A stretch of 64,000 bases of DNA from Ligustrum vulgare (GCA_963555705.1 OY743190.1:38236929-38300928); one strand, 5' to 3'. Shown: positions 11,599 to 24,519, counted from the stretch's first letter. The notes: generated from the sequence alone by a model not told the origin. Made by a program: numbers and translations.

Positions 11599-12119
11599 AA
11601 TCGAATCAATCATGTATAGGATATGTAGCATTTAGCTTTGAACATTTCCTTTTGAAACCTATCGAGTATTACTAGAAAACAGTGGATCTGATGCCTTGAA
11701 CTGTTTTGCCATTTCTGTAAACCGAGACAAGAAATCTCACACAAGTTCATTCTAGACACAGCATAGTTCTCACTGTTGTGTTTTTTTTGACCATGAACAC
11801 GTCGCCTAGTTCTGCAAGTATTTATTCAAGGATGTAGCATTTCCAATCCGTATAGAAGCGTCCCCACTTCACACTCACATTGGTGACCTCTTAACTCAGC
11901 ATTTCACAACAACGATTAAGGATCATTAAAAGCATAGCTTAACCTACATCTTACAATCACTGTAAACACCATAGGAATGAGCAGAAGGAGAAACTTTTCA
12001 GTGATTTACATAGATATACATGATTTTGTTGTCCCTTTGAACCTAGATCCTAGGATCTCCATTCAGCTAGGCTGGGTTCCCATCATGATACCTTTTAACG
12101 TCATAGGCTAGAAGCCCAT

Positions 12120-14175
12120 TCTCTTCGATGCTTTGAAAACTTGTTCTCGAGTTAACCCTTTGGTTAGCAGATCCACAATATTATCCTTTGACTTTACATA
12201 GTCCAGATTGATTTGGTATCTCATTTTACATATTGCAATGTGCCCTGCCAATTACTGATTGATTATCACAATAAACGTAAATTGCAGGCACAGGATTTAA
12301 CCATCTTGGAATATTTTCAACAAACTGGCGAAGCCACTCTACTTCCTAAGTTGCTTTGTCTAACGCAATAAATTATGATTCCATTTTAGATCTTGCGATG
12401 CAAGTTTGTTTGGACGATTTTCAAGAGACAGTTGCACCACCAAGAGTAAAAACTTATCCACTAGTAGACTAGGAGTCTAACATAGCTGATATCCAATTTG
12501 TATTAGCATACCTTTCAATTATTGCATGGTATCTAGAATAATGCAGTCCAAAATTATGAGTGTACCTCAAATAATGTAACTCCCTGAAAATGGCTTTCCA
12601 GTGGATAGCACCTGGGTTACTCGTGTAGCGACTCAATCCGCTAACTGAGTATGCTATATCCAGTCTTGTATAAGTCATTAAATATATTAAACTCCCTATT
12701 ATCCGAAAATATTTTAACTGTGACAAACCATCACCAGTATTCTTGGATAAATGAAGACTCAAATCCACTGCAGTCCTGGCCGCAGTGGTAGCTGACTTGT
12801 TAAACTTGTCTAGTATCTTATCAATGTAATGTAATGAGATTGAGATAACACAAGTCCATGTGGTGTTCGAGTAATTTTTCCCCCAAAATGACATCCGCGA
12901 GACCTATATCTTTCATGTAAAACTTTGAGTTTAACATATTCTTAGTGGCTTTGATAATCTTATCAGAGCTTCCGACAATGAGCATGTCGTCGACGTATAG
13001 ACACAATATGACATATCTATCATTAGTGTCCTTGACATATACACACTTGTCGCACTCGTTGATTCTAAAATCACTAGAAAGCATAGCATCATCAAACTTC
13101 TCATGCTATTGCTTTGGTGCTTGCTTTAAACCATAAAGCGATATAACCAATCTACAAACTTTCCTTTCTTGACCTGGAGCTGAAAACCCCTCTTGTTGAT
13201 GCATATAGATTCTTCATTCAAATTTCCAATTAGGAAAGCTGTTTTTACATTCATCTGATGTATTTCCAGATTTTGCAACTCTAATATAGAAATTATCTTC
13301 TGGATAGAAGTTATTCTCGAAACAGGAGAATAAGTATCAAAGTAATCTAAGCCTTCTTTTTGCTTATAATCTTTGATTACTAGCCGAGCTTTATATTTAT
13401 CAACGGAGCCATCCACTTTCATCTTCTTCTTGAAGATCCACTTGTAGCCCAAAGGCTTAAAGCCTTGTGGAAGATCTACTAATTCCTAGGTATGATTCTG
13501 TAGGATAGAATCGATTTCACTCTTGATGGCTTCTTTCTACAGATGATCATCTGGAGAAGATATGGCTTTTTTATAGCTTTGAAGATCATTCTCCATCAAA
13601 TATGTGAGAAAATCAGGTCCAAACGTCTTTGAAGTTTTGGTCCTTTTGCTCCGTCTAGGATAATCCTCACCTTCTTCAATTAGATCTATACTACTACCAG
13701 AAATAGTAGATTCCATAGTACGTTTAACATGAGTTAAATGTTTAGGAGATTAACATGGAAATATATTCTCAAAGAATTGTACATTCCTCGACTACATGAT
13801 CGTGTTCCGATGAAGATTAGGTACATTCGAATAATGCCCAAGAAACCTATACTATTTTGTGCATAACCAATGAACATACAATCAATTGTCTTAGGTCCGA
13901 TTTTGACCTTCTTAGGAGGAGGCACCGTAACTTTTGCAAGACATCCCCACATTCGTAAGTATTTATACTAAGGTGTACGGCTTGTCCAAAGTTTATATAG
14001 AGTCTTATCCATATTCTTTCTTAACACTTTATTCAAAATGTAATTCGCAGAAAGACTAGCTTCTCCCCCCACACGTTCTGTGGTAATCCAGAACTAATCA
14101 ACATAGCATTCATCATTTCTTTTAACATTCGATTCTTATGCTCAGCAATTTCTTTCTGGTGAGTTGAATAAGGTA
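12120..14175 (-). pseudogene. Copia-B pol: integrase end, reverse transcriptase, RNase H
   Basis: Reading the minus strand from the right: an integrase tail with EIAEHKNRMLKEMMNAML and a SSGLPQNVWGE block (14033-14170), then VTVPPPKKVKIGPKTIDC (about 13900), the RT start GYKWIFKKKMKVDGSVDKYK (13450), the RT catalytic YVDDM (about 13000), [20 protein letters not shown] (about 12640), and a degraded RNase H ending with DLLTKGLTREQ (about 12170). Several stops and frame changes separate these pieces, so no polyprotein can be made. In a functional copia this would reverse-transcribe and integrate the element DNA. Confidence 0.85.
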
Positions 14176-14704
14176 AAGCATTAATTATAATATAAATAGT
14201 GATCTGGTCTCTACTATATTCAAGCATATTCATAAGGTCCTATAATTGTCACTAATGGAGTTCGATGGGACCACAACCAACTGATCTTTTGAAAGTTTTT
14301 CATCATAGTTAGCTAGGTCTTGAGTCAATTTAGAAAACTTGCTTAAATTTTTTTCAAGGTTAACTACAAGGTCCATTTTAAAGGAGAAAAAACCATTTAA
14401 AAAAATAATACTTATCTGGGAAAGTTTTGGTCACATATTGAGCAGTCAATTTTGTCCCCAACTTAGAAGTAGTTTTAGTCTCCCCAATAGTTATAATCAC
14501 ATTTTCATAAAGATACAGAAAAATGGTACTTCGGGTGATTTCTTCCATTTCAGAATTTTTTGAAGGAATCATATCAACAGGCCGTGAATCATCTAAAGCT
14601 TTAGCACATCTCATTTGCATTGAAACGATTTTCATTTTCTAACTCCACATGTTAAAATCAACTCTCCCGTCATACTGGTTTAGTTCAGACTTGTTAGAAG
14701 CCAT
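14176..14704 (-). pseudogene. Copia-A gag, N-terminal part
   Basis: It starts at ATG 14704 with MASNKSELNQYDGRVDFNMW, the opening of a short copia gag, with a stop codon directly after FNMW. Continuation in other frames gives TRSTIFLYLYENVI, LTAQYVTKTFPDKYY, LSKFSKLTQDLANYDEKLS and NMLEYSRDQIT, all of gag character, so at least two frame changes are present. The coding region breaks off near 14175, where integrase sequence of Copia-B follows. The usual downstream zinc knuckle is missing. Confidence 0.7.
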
Positions 14705-15197
14705 TTAAAAAATTTGAAACCTAGTTAAGATAGGAGAAAGTTGACATTAATAGAGAGTCAGGACACAAAGTCAAGTAATACACAAAAGTACACAGAGAAA
14801 TTCACAACTGGAAATATCAAGCAAGGTCACTTTAAAGAACACAAAGAAGCAGGTCTACAAGAAAATATATGAAAAATTACACAACACAGATATCACTACT
14901 ATGTTTCTGAATCCCTCAAACAAAATCCTCCAGGTGTACACTTTATCCCAAATTTCCAAGGCCACGCAGAAGCCTATGGACGGGGATTAGTCTCCAGGGG
15001 GTTTTTGTACACGAAAATAAATGGAAAAAAATAAAGAAACCCTAAATTTTGAAATTTAAGTTTGTGAAATTTAGAAAGATCTCACCCAAAGAGCTTTAAA
15101 CTCAATAATTTTATAGATGTAAACCGGAAGCTTCGGATCTTTAGATCTGTCTCAGATCGCTCTTTGTTTTGATGATCATGTATCAACTTCATTAGAT

Positions 15198-15213
15198 CCA
15201 GGCTCGAATTCCA
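15198..15213 (-). promoter_or_regulatory. Copia-A primer binding site
   Basis: CCAGGCTCGAATTCCA is the reverse complement of a degraded TGGTATCAGAGCCTGG, the initiator-Met tRNA primer site used by many plant copia elements, with three mismatches. It lies directly beside the 5' LTR (15215), which fixes the element orientation. Confidence 0.65.
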
Positions 15214-15214
15214 T

Positions 15215-15887
15215 TGAAAAGCCCAAAACACAGTTGATTAGTAATTATTTAACCAGACTTATAAAAAAATAAAGGATCTTGCAAAGAATATAAAATAAAC
15301 TAAACATAATGATTTGTTTTGGCTGAAGCCCTATAAGTTGAGTGACAAAGTCACCTAATCTCGTGTTGAGCATGCATTTAACATGGATAATGCTCGGTTG
15401 CACTATAAGTACCCAAGAATGGAACAATTTCAGAATACATTTATAGATAATCTCATAACAGACTACCAAAATCACATATCTATAGAGATCTTCTTAGTTT
15501 TGTGTAGAGGCATCACCAAGAACCTCGTAGAAATATAAACTCTCAATTCATCAACTTAGAACACTCGGCCTAGACAGATCTCACTCAGAAATATACAAAC
15601 ATTGAGAAGAATATACAGATCTCACTCGAATAAGGCATTCAAGTAAAGAGAAAACTCAAAAGGCACCAAACCCTAATTTCTCTCAAGATTCAGCTCAGAA
15701 GCCATACAAGAGATTCAATTGAAGCTCAATGAAGTAATGCCAAATGATCCTCTAGGCTTCACGAGATGCAACCAAAGCTCAATGAAGTAATGCCAAGTGA
15801 ACCGACAGGCAAAGAGTGAAGGTATTAGAACATAAAACACAACTTCACCGAATTGACATGCACAGCACAAGTGCACAACTAATCTCA
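15215..15887 (-). repeat. Copia-A 5' LTR
   Basis: A 673-bp LTR with TG and CA ends. It is alignable by eye with the split left LTR: GGATCTTGCAAAGAAT, GGTTGCACTATA, AGATCTCACTCGAATAAG and GTGCACAACTAATCTCA occur in both. The two differ by many substitutions and small gaps, so the insertion is old. Confidence 0.75.
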
Positions 15888-16829
15888 ATGCTTTGTTAAA
15901 CAGAAATGAAATGTTTTCAATTTTTTAGAAAAGGAGTGTAGGGGTAAATTTTTTACAATATACAAAGTTAAACACAAGTTGCCCTCCTTCTAAAGCCCAT
16001 TTATTGACGTTTGAGATCTTTCAAAGTGAAAGTCGACAAAGACAGTGACGTGGTTGTTGATAGTGGATAAAAATAATTGGAAAATTTAAAGTAAAATGAA
16101 ATTGTTTTTATTGCTTGGTGACAAATCGACAATCAAATCGTTCACGAACTAGAGTTCATTTGTTTACTTTACAGAGATCTAGTTCGTATTTGATCTAGAA
16201 TTCAGGTCTAGTTCTCAAGTCGTAAATAACTGAAAATCAAGAGAAATAGAGTTTCTAGTGAAATTTTTCCTTCCTCAAAAGATTATTTAACCCCTTAATT
16301 TATAATGAAAAGGGGGAGAAGTAATCATTACAATTGTTTGACACTCTACTCCGAGGTGAGAGACATGAGGGACGCTTGGACTTGTCTAGAGCGTACACTT
16401 GTCGTTAATTAAGAAATATTAAAGATATTGACAAGATTGATAAGACAGATCTACAATTTTTTTTTTCTTTTATTTTTAGTTCACCACCTAATACGACACA
16501 CAACAACCAACTCTTAGTTCATCGGAAGGATAACATGTAGATCAAAAGTTCAAGTCTACGTGTGTTGAAATTCATTTTAGCTAGTAATGATTTGAGATCG
16601 TCTAATCCATCTCGTCATTCATTAACCACATGGATGATGAAAGAGAAAAAAATTGACCCCCGGGTGAGCTCGACGACAACATTCTCCATCGCCGTTGTTA
16701 TCGTCTCAGCCATATATCTTTATCTTTATGAGGTATAAAGGAAATGCACTTCCCAAAAATAAGTTTTTGAACTTTTCCCGCCTAAAATGCATTTCCCAAA
16801 ATGGAAGTATTTCAATGAACCAGAATACT
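15888..16829. other. Non-coding spacer
   Basis: AT-rich DNA without recognisable genes, terminal repeats or tandem arrays. A run of TTTTTTTTCTTTT occurs near 16460. Confidence 0.5.
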
Positions 16830-17373
16830 TTTGATAATTATATAATTATTTTGAGATAAAAAAATATGCAATTATGTGTATCAAATTGAAGATCTCAACG
16901 AGAACTATAATACAAACTCACTAGTGAGAATCAATTTTACTTTTTCTCAAAGTCCCACTATTTCAATTTTTTTTATTTAAGTCCTATAATGATATTTATA
17001 ATTTCTTAACTAAATTTAATTTGGTCCTAAATAATTAATTTGAATCCGAGTTGCTTTTCTTATCAAATTAAAAGAAATAATAGATATTCGAATTTTAAAG
17101 TAAATTCAATTAAGTCCAAATAAATTTTGCAACTTCATATTTAAATCAATTCATTTGTCATTTTAAAAATAATTTTTTTTATTTGTTTACTCATTTTTTT
17201 CATTTATTTATGTTTAATACTATAAATTTAAATAATCAAAATATGAAAATATATATTACAGACTTTAACAATTAGTATAATTATTTTATCGAAATAAAAA
17301 TAAAAATAAAGGTATGTTAGCAAACTCATTTTATTTCAAAATAGGATATGATCAAACATGTTTATTTAAGACG
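16830..17373 (+). repeat. Dispersed repeat copy A, left part
   Basis: It matches the reverse complement of about 46115-46575. Shared phrases include ATATGCAAT followed by AAGATCTCAACGA, a GAATCC-GTTGCTTTTCTTATCAAAT region, and GTTAGCAAA with AACATGTTTATTTAA. The repeat continues on the far side of the mariner element at 29613-30035. Nothing coding is seen; the class of repeat is unknown to me. Confidence 0.6.
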
Positions 17374-17689
17374 TACTCCCTTCGTCCCATAAAGATAGAC
17401 TCATTTTCCTCTTTCGGAAGTCCAAAATTATAGCCCAACATCCAAAATGATAGTTCATTTATTTTTTTCTTTTCATATTGTACCCTTAAAAGAAAAAAAA
17501 TGTAATTATAAAATACATTTCCACATTCCTATCTTGAAAATACAAATCTAAACTATTTCCCATGAACTCATCCACCTTTCCACCTTCACTCCCAACAATT
17601 TTCGTAATATATGTACTGTATTTCAAATTGAACATGTCCATGCTTGCAAAATATATCCAATAAATCATTTTCCCACAATATTCGAAGGC

Positions 17690-17932
17690 ATGAAAGGGAA
17701 AATCAAAGATGAGCTAAGTTCTTCCAATCCGACCGATGAAACACATATAACAATTAGCACAAGTGATAATGAGGTGAAGAAATCAGTTAGACCGTTTCTT
17801 GATTTGAATGCTCCGCCAAAAGAAGATGGCTACATTTCGTTAGCTCAAGAACGTCAACTTGTGGTTTCAAAAATGATGAAGATTATTCTACTCAAATTCT
17901 TCTCGTATTCTTATTCACTACTTGATGTATAA
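17690..17932 (+). CDS. Short unidentified ORF inside the mariner element
   Basis: An 80-codon ORF starting MKGKIKDELSSSNPTDETHI. It is acidic and Ser/Thr-rich in its first half, with the motif FLDLNAPPKED at about residues 36-46 and a hydrophobic, probably non-genuine tail. I do not recognise a family. The DLNAPP motif echoes three DLNxxP motifs at the N-terminal end of the transposase gene 11 kb away on the other strand, so this may be a displaced or inverted copy of that region rather than an independent gene. Whether it is expressed is unknown. Confidence 0.3.
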   Translation: MKGKIKDELSSSNPTDETHITISTSDNEVKKSVRPFLDLNAPPKEDGYISLAQERQLVVSKMMKIILLKFFSYSYSLLDV

Positions 17933-18469
17933 AAACTTAGCTATCTGTGTAGCCTATGAATTATCTTGTTTTGTTTCATTTTGGAATTAATCTATGAATT
18001 GAAGTTTAAATGTGTTTTTTTAGATTAAAGTATAATGGTCTAAATTGTTTTCCTGGTAGATGAGAATAATTTTGATGCAGTAATCAAGAAATGCACAAGG
18101 CTCATTCCATTAAATAAAAGAAGCAATGATTTTAAAAGATGCAGTAATCGTGCTTGATGGAGTGCTTTTTTTTTTTATTGATTCATCCAAAAATTCTCTT
18201 ACTTACGGACAATAAGAATAGAGAACCAAAAGAAAAAAAAATCTTGGATATTCCCAACAAGACTCGGATTCAGCAAAAATGGATAAGCATAGTTTAAAAT
18301 CGAGAAAATTGAACACAAAACCAGATTCCAGTCCTCCGCTTGTTCCTGCAATTACCGACCAATAACATCAAAGAAAAACACGTACTTGATTAGAACTTCA
18401 ATGGTCCTTCTTTCACTTCCCATTTTAATGCGAAGCAACGTAGTTGCAGATTACTTCCATAGCTAATTG

Positions 18470-18829
18470 ATGGGGGCTCCTATCCTCGAGTCTTGCAAGA
18501 GTATCCATAGAGATCATATCATAAGTACTCTTGGTACTGTCTTTCACAAAGAAATGCACGGCCTCATTCAAAACTTCATGGTCGCATTAGATGAAAATAG
18601 GAAATTGTCTATTTTTAACCAATATTTTCATTACGACAACCATGCATGATTGTAATGTAAGAAACACGTTGTTTAAATATTCAAATGGAAGTTTGTTGCA
18701 CGCCTTCTCCACAACCAAAATGAATTAATCATTTGAGGTTGGAGCTTCTTGGTGGTGAAATGAATCGATAGCTCTAAAAAAACCAAGGTCCAAAACATTC
18801 ATATCAAGACTGTTCATAACAACACAAAC
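18470..18829 (-). pseudogene. Mariner transposase, C-terminal part
   Basis: On the minus strand from 18829 it reads SLDMNVLDLGFFRAIDSF, with the conserved LDLGFF block and the last catalytic acidic position of the plant mariner DDE/D domain region. It continues through NNVFLTLQSCMVVVMKILV and reaches TLARLEDRSPHQL before a stop. At least two in-frame stops occur. This is the direct continuation of the frame that is cut at 27961 by the gypsy insertion. Confidence 0.8.
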
Positions 18830-21501
18830 TGTAATACCACTTTTTCATTTTACGCGCATTCTTGAATTTCACGTAATTTTATATTGGTACCATTATAAAT
18901 TATGTAACTGATTATTATTATTTTTCATATTTGACTTAATTTGCAGTGGAAGGACTTGGACGTCGTCACGATCAATGTGCCAATTAAAATGTTGATAAAT
19001 TGTTTATGTACAATTCTATGTCTAATTGTTTGTTTTATTTGTTAAACTTGTTGATTTCTACTGGTATTAGGTGGTGAGCGACTTAGATTTGATAAATTGA
19101 AGGTGGAAAAAGTTTGGTGACACTTTGAAAATTTTATTTGAGGGTCGTGGACTTAAATTACCAATTTATGAGAGTTGAGGGACTAAATTGCAAATTACCA
19201 AATCTTAAACATTTAAACCTAAATTCTCATACTCTCATCTCTCTCTATCTCACGCCCCCTCTCACTCTCTCGCTCTGTCTCGATCTCTCCCTCTCACCTC
19301 CGTCTCTCTCTCGGCTTCTTCTCCCTCTGTCGACGCCACCATCACCACCACCACCGTGCACCCCCATCACGGTAAGGCCACCCCTCCCTTCCCCTTCCCC
19401 TCTCATGCACACACACACGAAACCGCACCCACACGGGTTCACCCACTTTCACGCACACACACATATATATTTCGATATACACATGTATATATATATAGAT
19501 TTCTATGTAAATAACGTTTATGTATGTACCTCCTATATAAAATTCAGATTTTAAAGGTTAATTTCAGAAAGTTAAGAGCAAATTTCAGATTTTATTTGTT
19601 ATAATTGATGGGTAAGGTGCTTACGTGTAGGTGTATATTATCATGTATGTATAGGTATATGTAAATATGTAAATTTTGGATTTTATGTGGGCATATATAC
19701 ATATTCAGATTTTTGGCTACGAAAATAAAATTTTCAGATTTTGGGACTTATGAAATTTTGATTAATTGATGTGCTATAATATTAAATTTGAGGTTTGAAT
19801 GTATGTATATATGATCATGTATATGTATATGAATATGAATATTTAAACAACATGTGTGATTTTGGAATTTTGGGATAATGGTATAAAAGAGTAAGCTTTA
19901 ACATTTAAAGAACAAGTTAGTTTAAATTGAATTTATGTTCAAAGTTATTAATTTGTAGTTTAAGATCATTTTTGGAATAAGTAGTGCCTAGTTTTGACTT
20001 GTGAAATTGATAAGTAAGATTTCAAATTTTTCCTTGAATTTAATATATTACTTCGAATATGATATTATATGTGTTTAGACATGTTCGAATCAAATTGTGA
20101 GTCACATAGAAGTTTTAACCTTGGTTAATTGGGTTGTTTAGTGTTAAAAGAATAGTTAATGTTATGGACTAAGAGCTATATTCTGTGAATGGATGGAGAT
20201 AACTAGGATTGTGGGAACATTGACGTTACGAGCAAACAAGTACTTCCACTAGCAATTTAAGATGGTAAATCCTAAAGACGTCAAGTAAGTAAACTTCCCC
20301 CTACTTTTATCAAAGTTGAATGTAAATATGAAATGTGTAAATGACTGCTTGCAACTTACTTGCTTTGATGAATTTCATTTACTTTATGAAAGTATATGTC
20401 ATTAAGAAGAATGTTCAAGCATGCACGTTATCATGTCATTGCATCATCAAGCATGCATTGGCATCGAAACTGGGATGCCAAATATTTTTAAATGAAAGGA
20501 ATGTGTCAAGGTGCAAGTTTTTTCAAAGGTTATGTATCCCAAGTTTTTTTTTTTTTTGAAAGAATGGGTGTACTTCTAAGTCATGAAAGATGTGAGTGGG
20601 AAATGGGGTGCGGGGGACCAGCGTACCCGAATGTAATAAGCCGCTTTGCAGTGGAATAAAGTGAATGAGCTGCTTTACGGTGGAATAAATGTCAACCCTC
20701 TTTGCGGTTTTACTTGTAAATGTGATCTGGTTCCAAATAAGAATTTCCCACTGTTATCTGATTGACTAGAAGTTTCATCAAGTGAGCTCACGATGGAAAT
20801 GTTAAGTGAAAGTTTTGAAATGCTAAGTGAAAGTTTTGAAATGTTAAGTGAAAGTTTGAAAAGTGTGAAAATTGTGAAAGGTTAAAGTGAATGGGGATAC
20901 ATACTTCAAAATTTTAAAGCATTTCATGTCATAAGCATGCATCACATGCATAAGTTTACTTATTGAGCTCTAGCTCACCCCAATCCCTCCCCAACATTTC
21001 AGGTGATGAAAGCTAGATGACATGAGGAGAGCACTTAGTGGTTGACTCAGACAGTACCGCTGTCATTTTTGAAATAAAGTTAAATTTACTTAAGTTATCA
21101 TCTAAATTATTTCTCGTTCATTTTATTGATTATGGTTTGGTTGAAGTTAGCTTCGAATGAAGAATGGTATCGCTTTAATGATTTAACTACTTACTATTTC
21201 ATTTGTCAATGTCTATTGTTTTTGGAAATTTTATGTTGAGGAGTTTGGGGATTGAATGAATTGGTTTTGGCGATGATGAATGTGGTTGAGATGTGGTTGA
21301 TCTTGTTTAAATTATTATGTCGGTTATGTTGTCTCTCTACAGGTTGGTTAAACCCAATTTATGGAGGAGACTGCCGAAATTTCTGTAAAATTTTATAATA
21401 GATAAATGAAAATTTTAATGATTAAACAATTTATTTCCGCATATAATGTGAATGAAAGTTAACACGCCTAGGTTTTAGATTTTTAAACTTGGGGTGTTAC
21501 A
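18830..21501 (+). repeat. 5' LTR of the nested gypsy element
   Basis: The 2672-bp LTR opens TGTAATACCAC and ends GGGGTGTTACA, and is followed at once by the primer site. It contains a CT-rich stretch with a (CCA)n run (19230-19400), a purple of AT-rich sequence and a poly-T tract near 20545. A series of GCCGCTTTGCAGTGGAATAA-like short repeats lies at about 20638-20715. ORFs at 19138-19554 and 20341-20559 also occur in the 3' LTR but show no domain and lie in repeats. Confidence 0.92.
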
Positions 21502-21506
21502 TTTTG

Positions 21507-21518
21507 TGGTATCAGAGC
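21507..21518 (+). promoter_or_regulatory. Primer binding site (initiator Met-tRNA)
   Basis: TGGTATCAGAGC five bases downstream of the 5' LTR end matches the 3' end of plant initiator Met tRNA, the standard primer site of chromoviruses. Confidence 0.9.
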
Positions 21519-21904
21519 TAAGAGTTTTAAAAGCGATTCTGTAGACTTAAAATTTATTAGAAAAATGGTGCGGGTACTGAGTCACGCCTCAAGTGCGTCT
21601 CCCTCGATCATCTGGTAAGTTAAATTTGTGTTCAAGTTATTAATTGCTTGGTAAGGTTTCCAGTATTGTAATTTTTTGCATGTTAACCTGCAATGTTGTA
21701 AAGTTAAAGGTTAAGGATGTTGTTAATGGATATGATGTGTATACCTTGATTATGTAAATGAGAAAATGAGAAGGTAAATATTATTATAAAATTGAGTAAT
21801 GTTCATAAGTTTCTTATGTGAAGGATATGAGGTGAATGTGAATAGTACTTTGAGTCATGGAGACTACATCGGCACGAATGTATATAATATCTAAATAGGA
21901 AGTT
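21519..21904 (+). other. Gypsy leader without recognisable gag
   Basis: This is where gag should begin. About 390 bases of AT-rich sequence carry no open frame or zinc knuckle. The gag gene was lost by deletion or is decayed beyond reading. Confidence 0.5.
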
Positions 21905-23485
21905 GAGAAGGCATCGAACTTAGTGTTAGACACTTATCATGTTTGATTTTGGGACTACCCACTAATTTTGGTAGTCTCACATTCATAGGAAAATTGAGTT
22001 ATCCGTCTCCGTAATTGGAGACCAAGTTTAGATTGTCAACACCATTTGAAGAATTGTTGAACTCAAGTTATGTGTTGAGAGACTGTCCAATAGTAGTGAG
22101 AGGGCATGATTGGTTGACAAATCTTATAAAAATAGATATCCATGATTTTTATGTAATTCTGGGAATGAACTGGTTATTTAGGTGCCACACTTCAATTGAT
22201 TGTCATGACAAGAAAGTGGTGATCGAACCCCCAAACGAACCCATTTTTTCTTTATTGGAGTTAAGGTGAAACCTTCTATTCCAATTATGCCTACGATGAA
22301 GGCTCATCAGTTGATAGAATAAGATTGTAAAGCCTACTTGGCTGGCACAAATTGAGGTTACTAAGACAGTCGACAAACCTCTCTCTCGAACAAATTGCGA
22401 TTGTTTGAGAATATCAAGATGCATTTCTAGAAAATCTTTATGATCTACCTCTTGAAATAGAGATTGACTTCGACATCGATTTAGTGCCTAGAACAACCAT
22501 AATATCTAAGGCTCCATATCAAATGGTTCTTTCTGAACTTAAAGAGCTCAATGATCACTTACATGATCTTATGGACAAATGTTTTGTTCAACGTAGCTTT
22601 CCACCATGGGGTGCGCCTATGCTATTTGTAAAGAAGCAAGACGGTCATATGAGGCTTTGCATAGACTACAGAGAATTGATCACGGTGACAATTAAGAATA
22701 AATATCAATTGCAAGAATTGACAATTTGTTTGATCAGCTTCAGGGTATTTTTCTAAGATTGATCTGCGATCTACTTACCATCAGTTGAAGATTAAAAAAG
22801 AGGACATTTCAAGGATAGCTTTTCATACCAAGTATGGGCATAACGTGTCCTTGGTGGTGCTGTTTGGGTTAACAAAGGCTCATGCGGCATTTATGATCTT
22901 AGTACATCGGATCTTTAAAGGATATTTGGATCGATTTATCAGTCTTCATTGACGATATATTGATCTATTCGAGGTCTGAGAAAGAACATGAAAGACATTT
23001 GAGAATTGTGCTTCAGAAGCTTAGAGGAGAGAAATTATTTGCTATGTTTTAGAGGTGTGAGTCATGGCTGAATAGTGTGTCATTCTTTGTACATATTGTA
23101 TCATGGAAAGGCCATGAGGTTGACACAAGTAAAAAGTAGCCAATCCAAAATTGGTTTACGCTCTCTAATGTTAAGGAAGTTCGCAGTTACCTTGTATTAG
23201 TTGGTTACTATCGAAGAGTTGTGGAAGGATCTTTCCAAGGCTGTCTCACCTTTGAGTGAGTTGACCAGAAAGGATACAAAATCTCAGTGGCTTTTGGATT
23301 GTGAATAGAGTTTTGAGGAGTTAAAAAAAAACAGTTGACAACCACGTCTATTTTAACATTTCCACAAGGAAATGAATGGTTGGTCATATACAGTGATGCT
23401 TCATTAAAAAGGGCTCGGTTGTGTTCTTATGCAATATGACAAGGTGATGGCCTACGTGTCTAGGCAACTAAGGGAGTAAAGAATT
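21905..23485 (+). pseudogene. Gypsy protease, reverse transcriptase and RNase H remains
   Basis: A protease tail at 22015-22269 carries STPFEELL, RDCPIVVRG and the block FYVILGMNWLFRCHTSIDC. RT begins at about 22484 with [18 protein letters not shown], then [16 protein letters not shown] and RLCIDYREL. After a frameshift near 22740 comes [12 protein letters not shown], and the catalytic FIDDILIYS lies near 22950. RNase H traces (YSDASL, AYVSRQLRE) occur at about 23390-23485. Multiple frameshifts and stops prevent translation. In a working element these domains mature the polyprotein and copy RNA to DNA. Confidence 0.85.
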
Positions 23486-24483
23486 GTAAAATTTAAGATT
23501 TATTGAGATTGAGAGATTGGCATATATAAGATTTTAGTGATTTATTAATGTAGAAATGTTCATGTGATATATATGATGGTTATTATACTGTGATCTTAAG
23601 GAGATTGATATGATTAAATGTTGAGGTCATATGGTAGGGTGATAAGTGGTATGTCACGTGACTACCACAAGTTATGGTGAATAGATAGTTAATGAATGTT
23701 ATGATTGTCCTATGAAAGAATAGTGTGATGATATGTTTGAATTAATTAATCTTATCTTGATCAATGGTTTATTTATTGCTAAATATGACCTATGGTCCGG
23801 AAACTTCAATTGTTTATGATAAGATAGATGAATTTAATTAAAATTTTGGTGATGTAGTTGTGATTACTCATTGTTGGTTGTGCATTAGATGTGAGTAAAT
23901 TATATTATCCATATTGAGGTCTCCATGGAATATACATAAATTTGGATTGTTTAAAAATCTAATGATCATTAGTGTAACTTTTACTTATCGTGGAATTGTA
24001 TCTTTGTGTTAAGTAAACTTGATGATGAATCCTATATGAATCGTAAGTCTTATTCACTGGTGATAGGTCAATGATTTATTTATAAATACTTGGTTAGAGT
24101 ATTGTTGAAATATGGCATACATTGAGGTTTTGGAAAAAAAAAAAAAAAATTGAGACATTCATATTGATCTTATGATGATTTTGAAAGCATGGATTCTTAA
24201 ATTAGTACCTTGGCTTTAGTTTTAAGATGAGTGTATGATGCTGAATACTTCATTACAATATATAAGTATGGGTTACAGGATTTAAGTTTGATCCTCCGAT
24301 TTTAATAGAAATGTCAGCATGTTTAGAAAGGATTTCGTTTGTAAATCTTTCCAGAAAGATTCTGTCAAAGTTTTAGTATTTCTAATGTATATTTTGGTAT
24401 GGACGTCAAGTTTCACTAATTCTGGATTATAAAGTCTTATTTTGGTCAATCTTCTTGCTTTTAGTTTTAAGGATGTGATCAAT

Positions 24484-24519
<36 letters not shown>

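Larger units (their letters stand above)
10968..14175 (-). mobile_element. Copia-B: 3' half of a second copia element
   Basis: It has a 3' LTR (10968-11509), a polypurine tract and pol sequence from integrase to RNase H, all on the minus strand, and then stops inside integrase near 14175. No 5' LTR, gag or protease of this element is visible. Its right edge abuts Copia-A gag, so the 5' half of Copia-B and most of Copia-A pol were lost together. The target duplication cannot be checked because the right LTR is missing. Confidence 0.75.
6567..15887 (-). mobile_element. Copia-A: Ty1/copia retrotransposon, nested and gutted
   Basis: The element reads on the minus strand: 5' LTR at right (15215-15887), a PBS, a gag start at 14704, RNase H near the left end and a 3' LTR at left. 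The two LTRs share phrases such as GATCTTGCAAAGAAT, GTTGAGCAT and GTGCACAACTAATCTCA. Two later events broke it: a solo gypsy LTR landed in the 3' LTR (7159-10155), and the middle of gag-pol is replaced by Copia-B (10968 to about 14175). No clean target duplication is visible (CCTTG on the left, an imperfect CTTTG on the right). Confidence 0.8.

Noticed and set aside
19138..19554. ORF with signal-like Leu/Pro-rich start in the gypsy LTR, repeated at 25729-26049
   Set aside because: It is present in both LTRs because they are duplicates. It runs through CT and CCA low-complexity sequence, and the two copies differ by indels.
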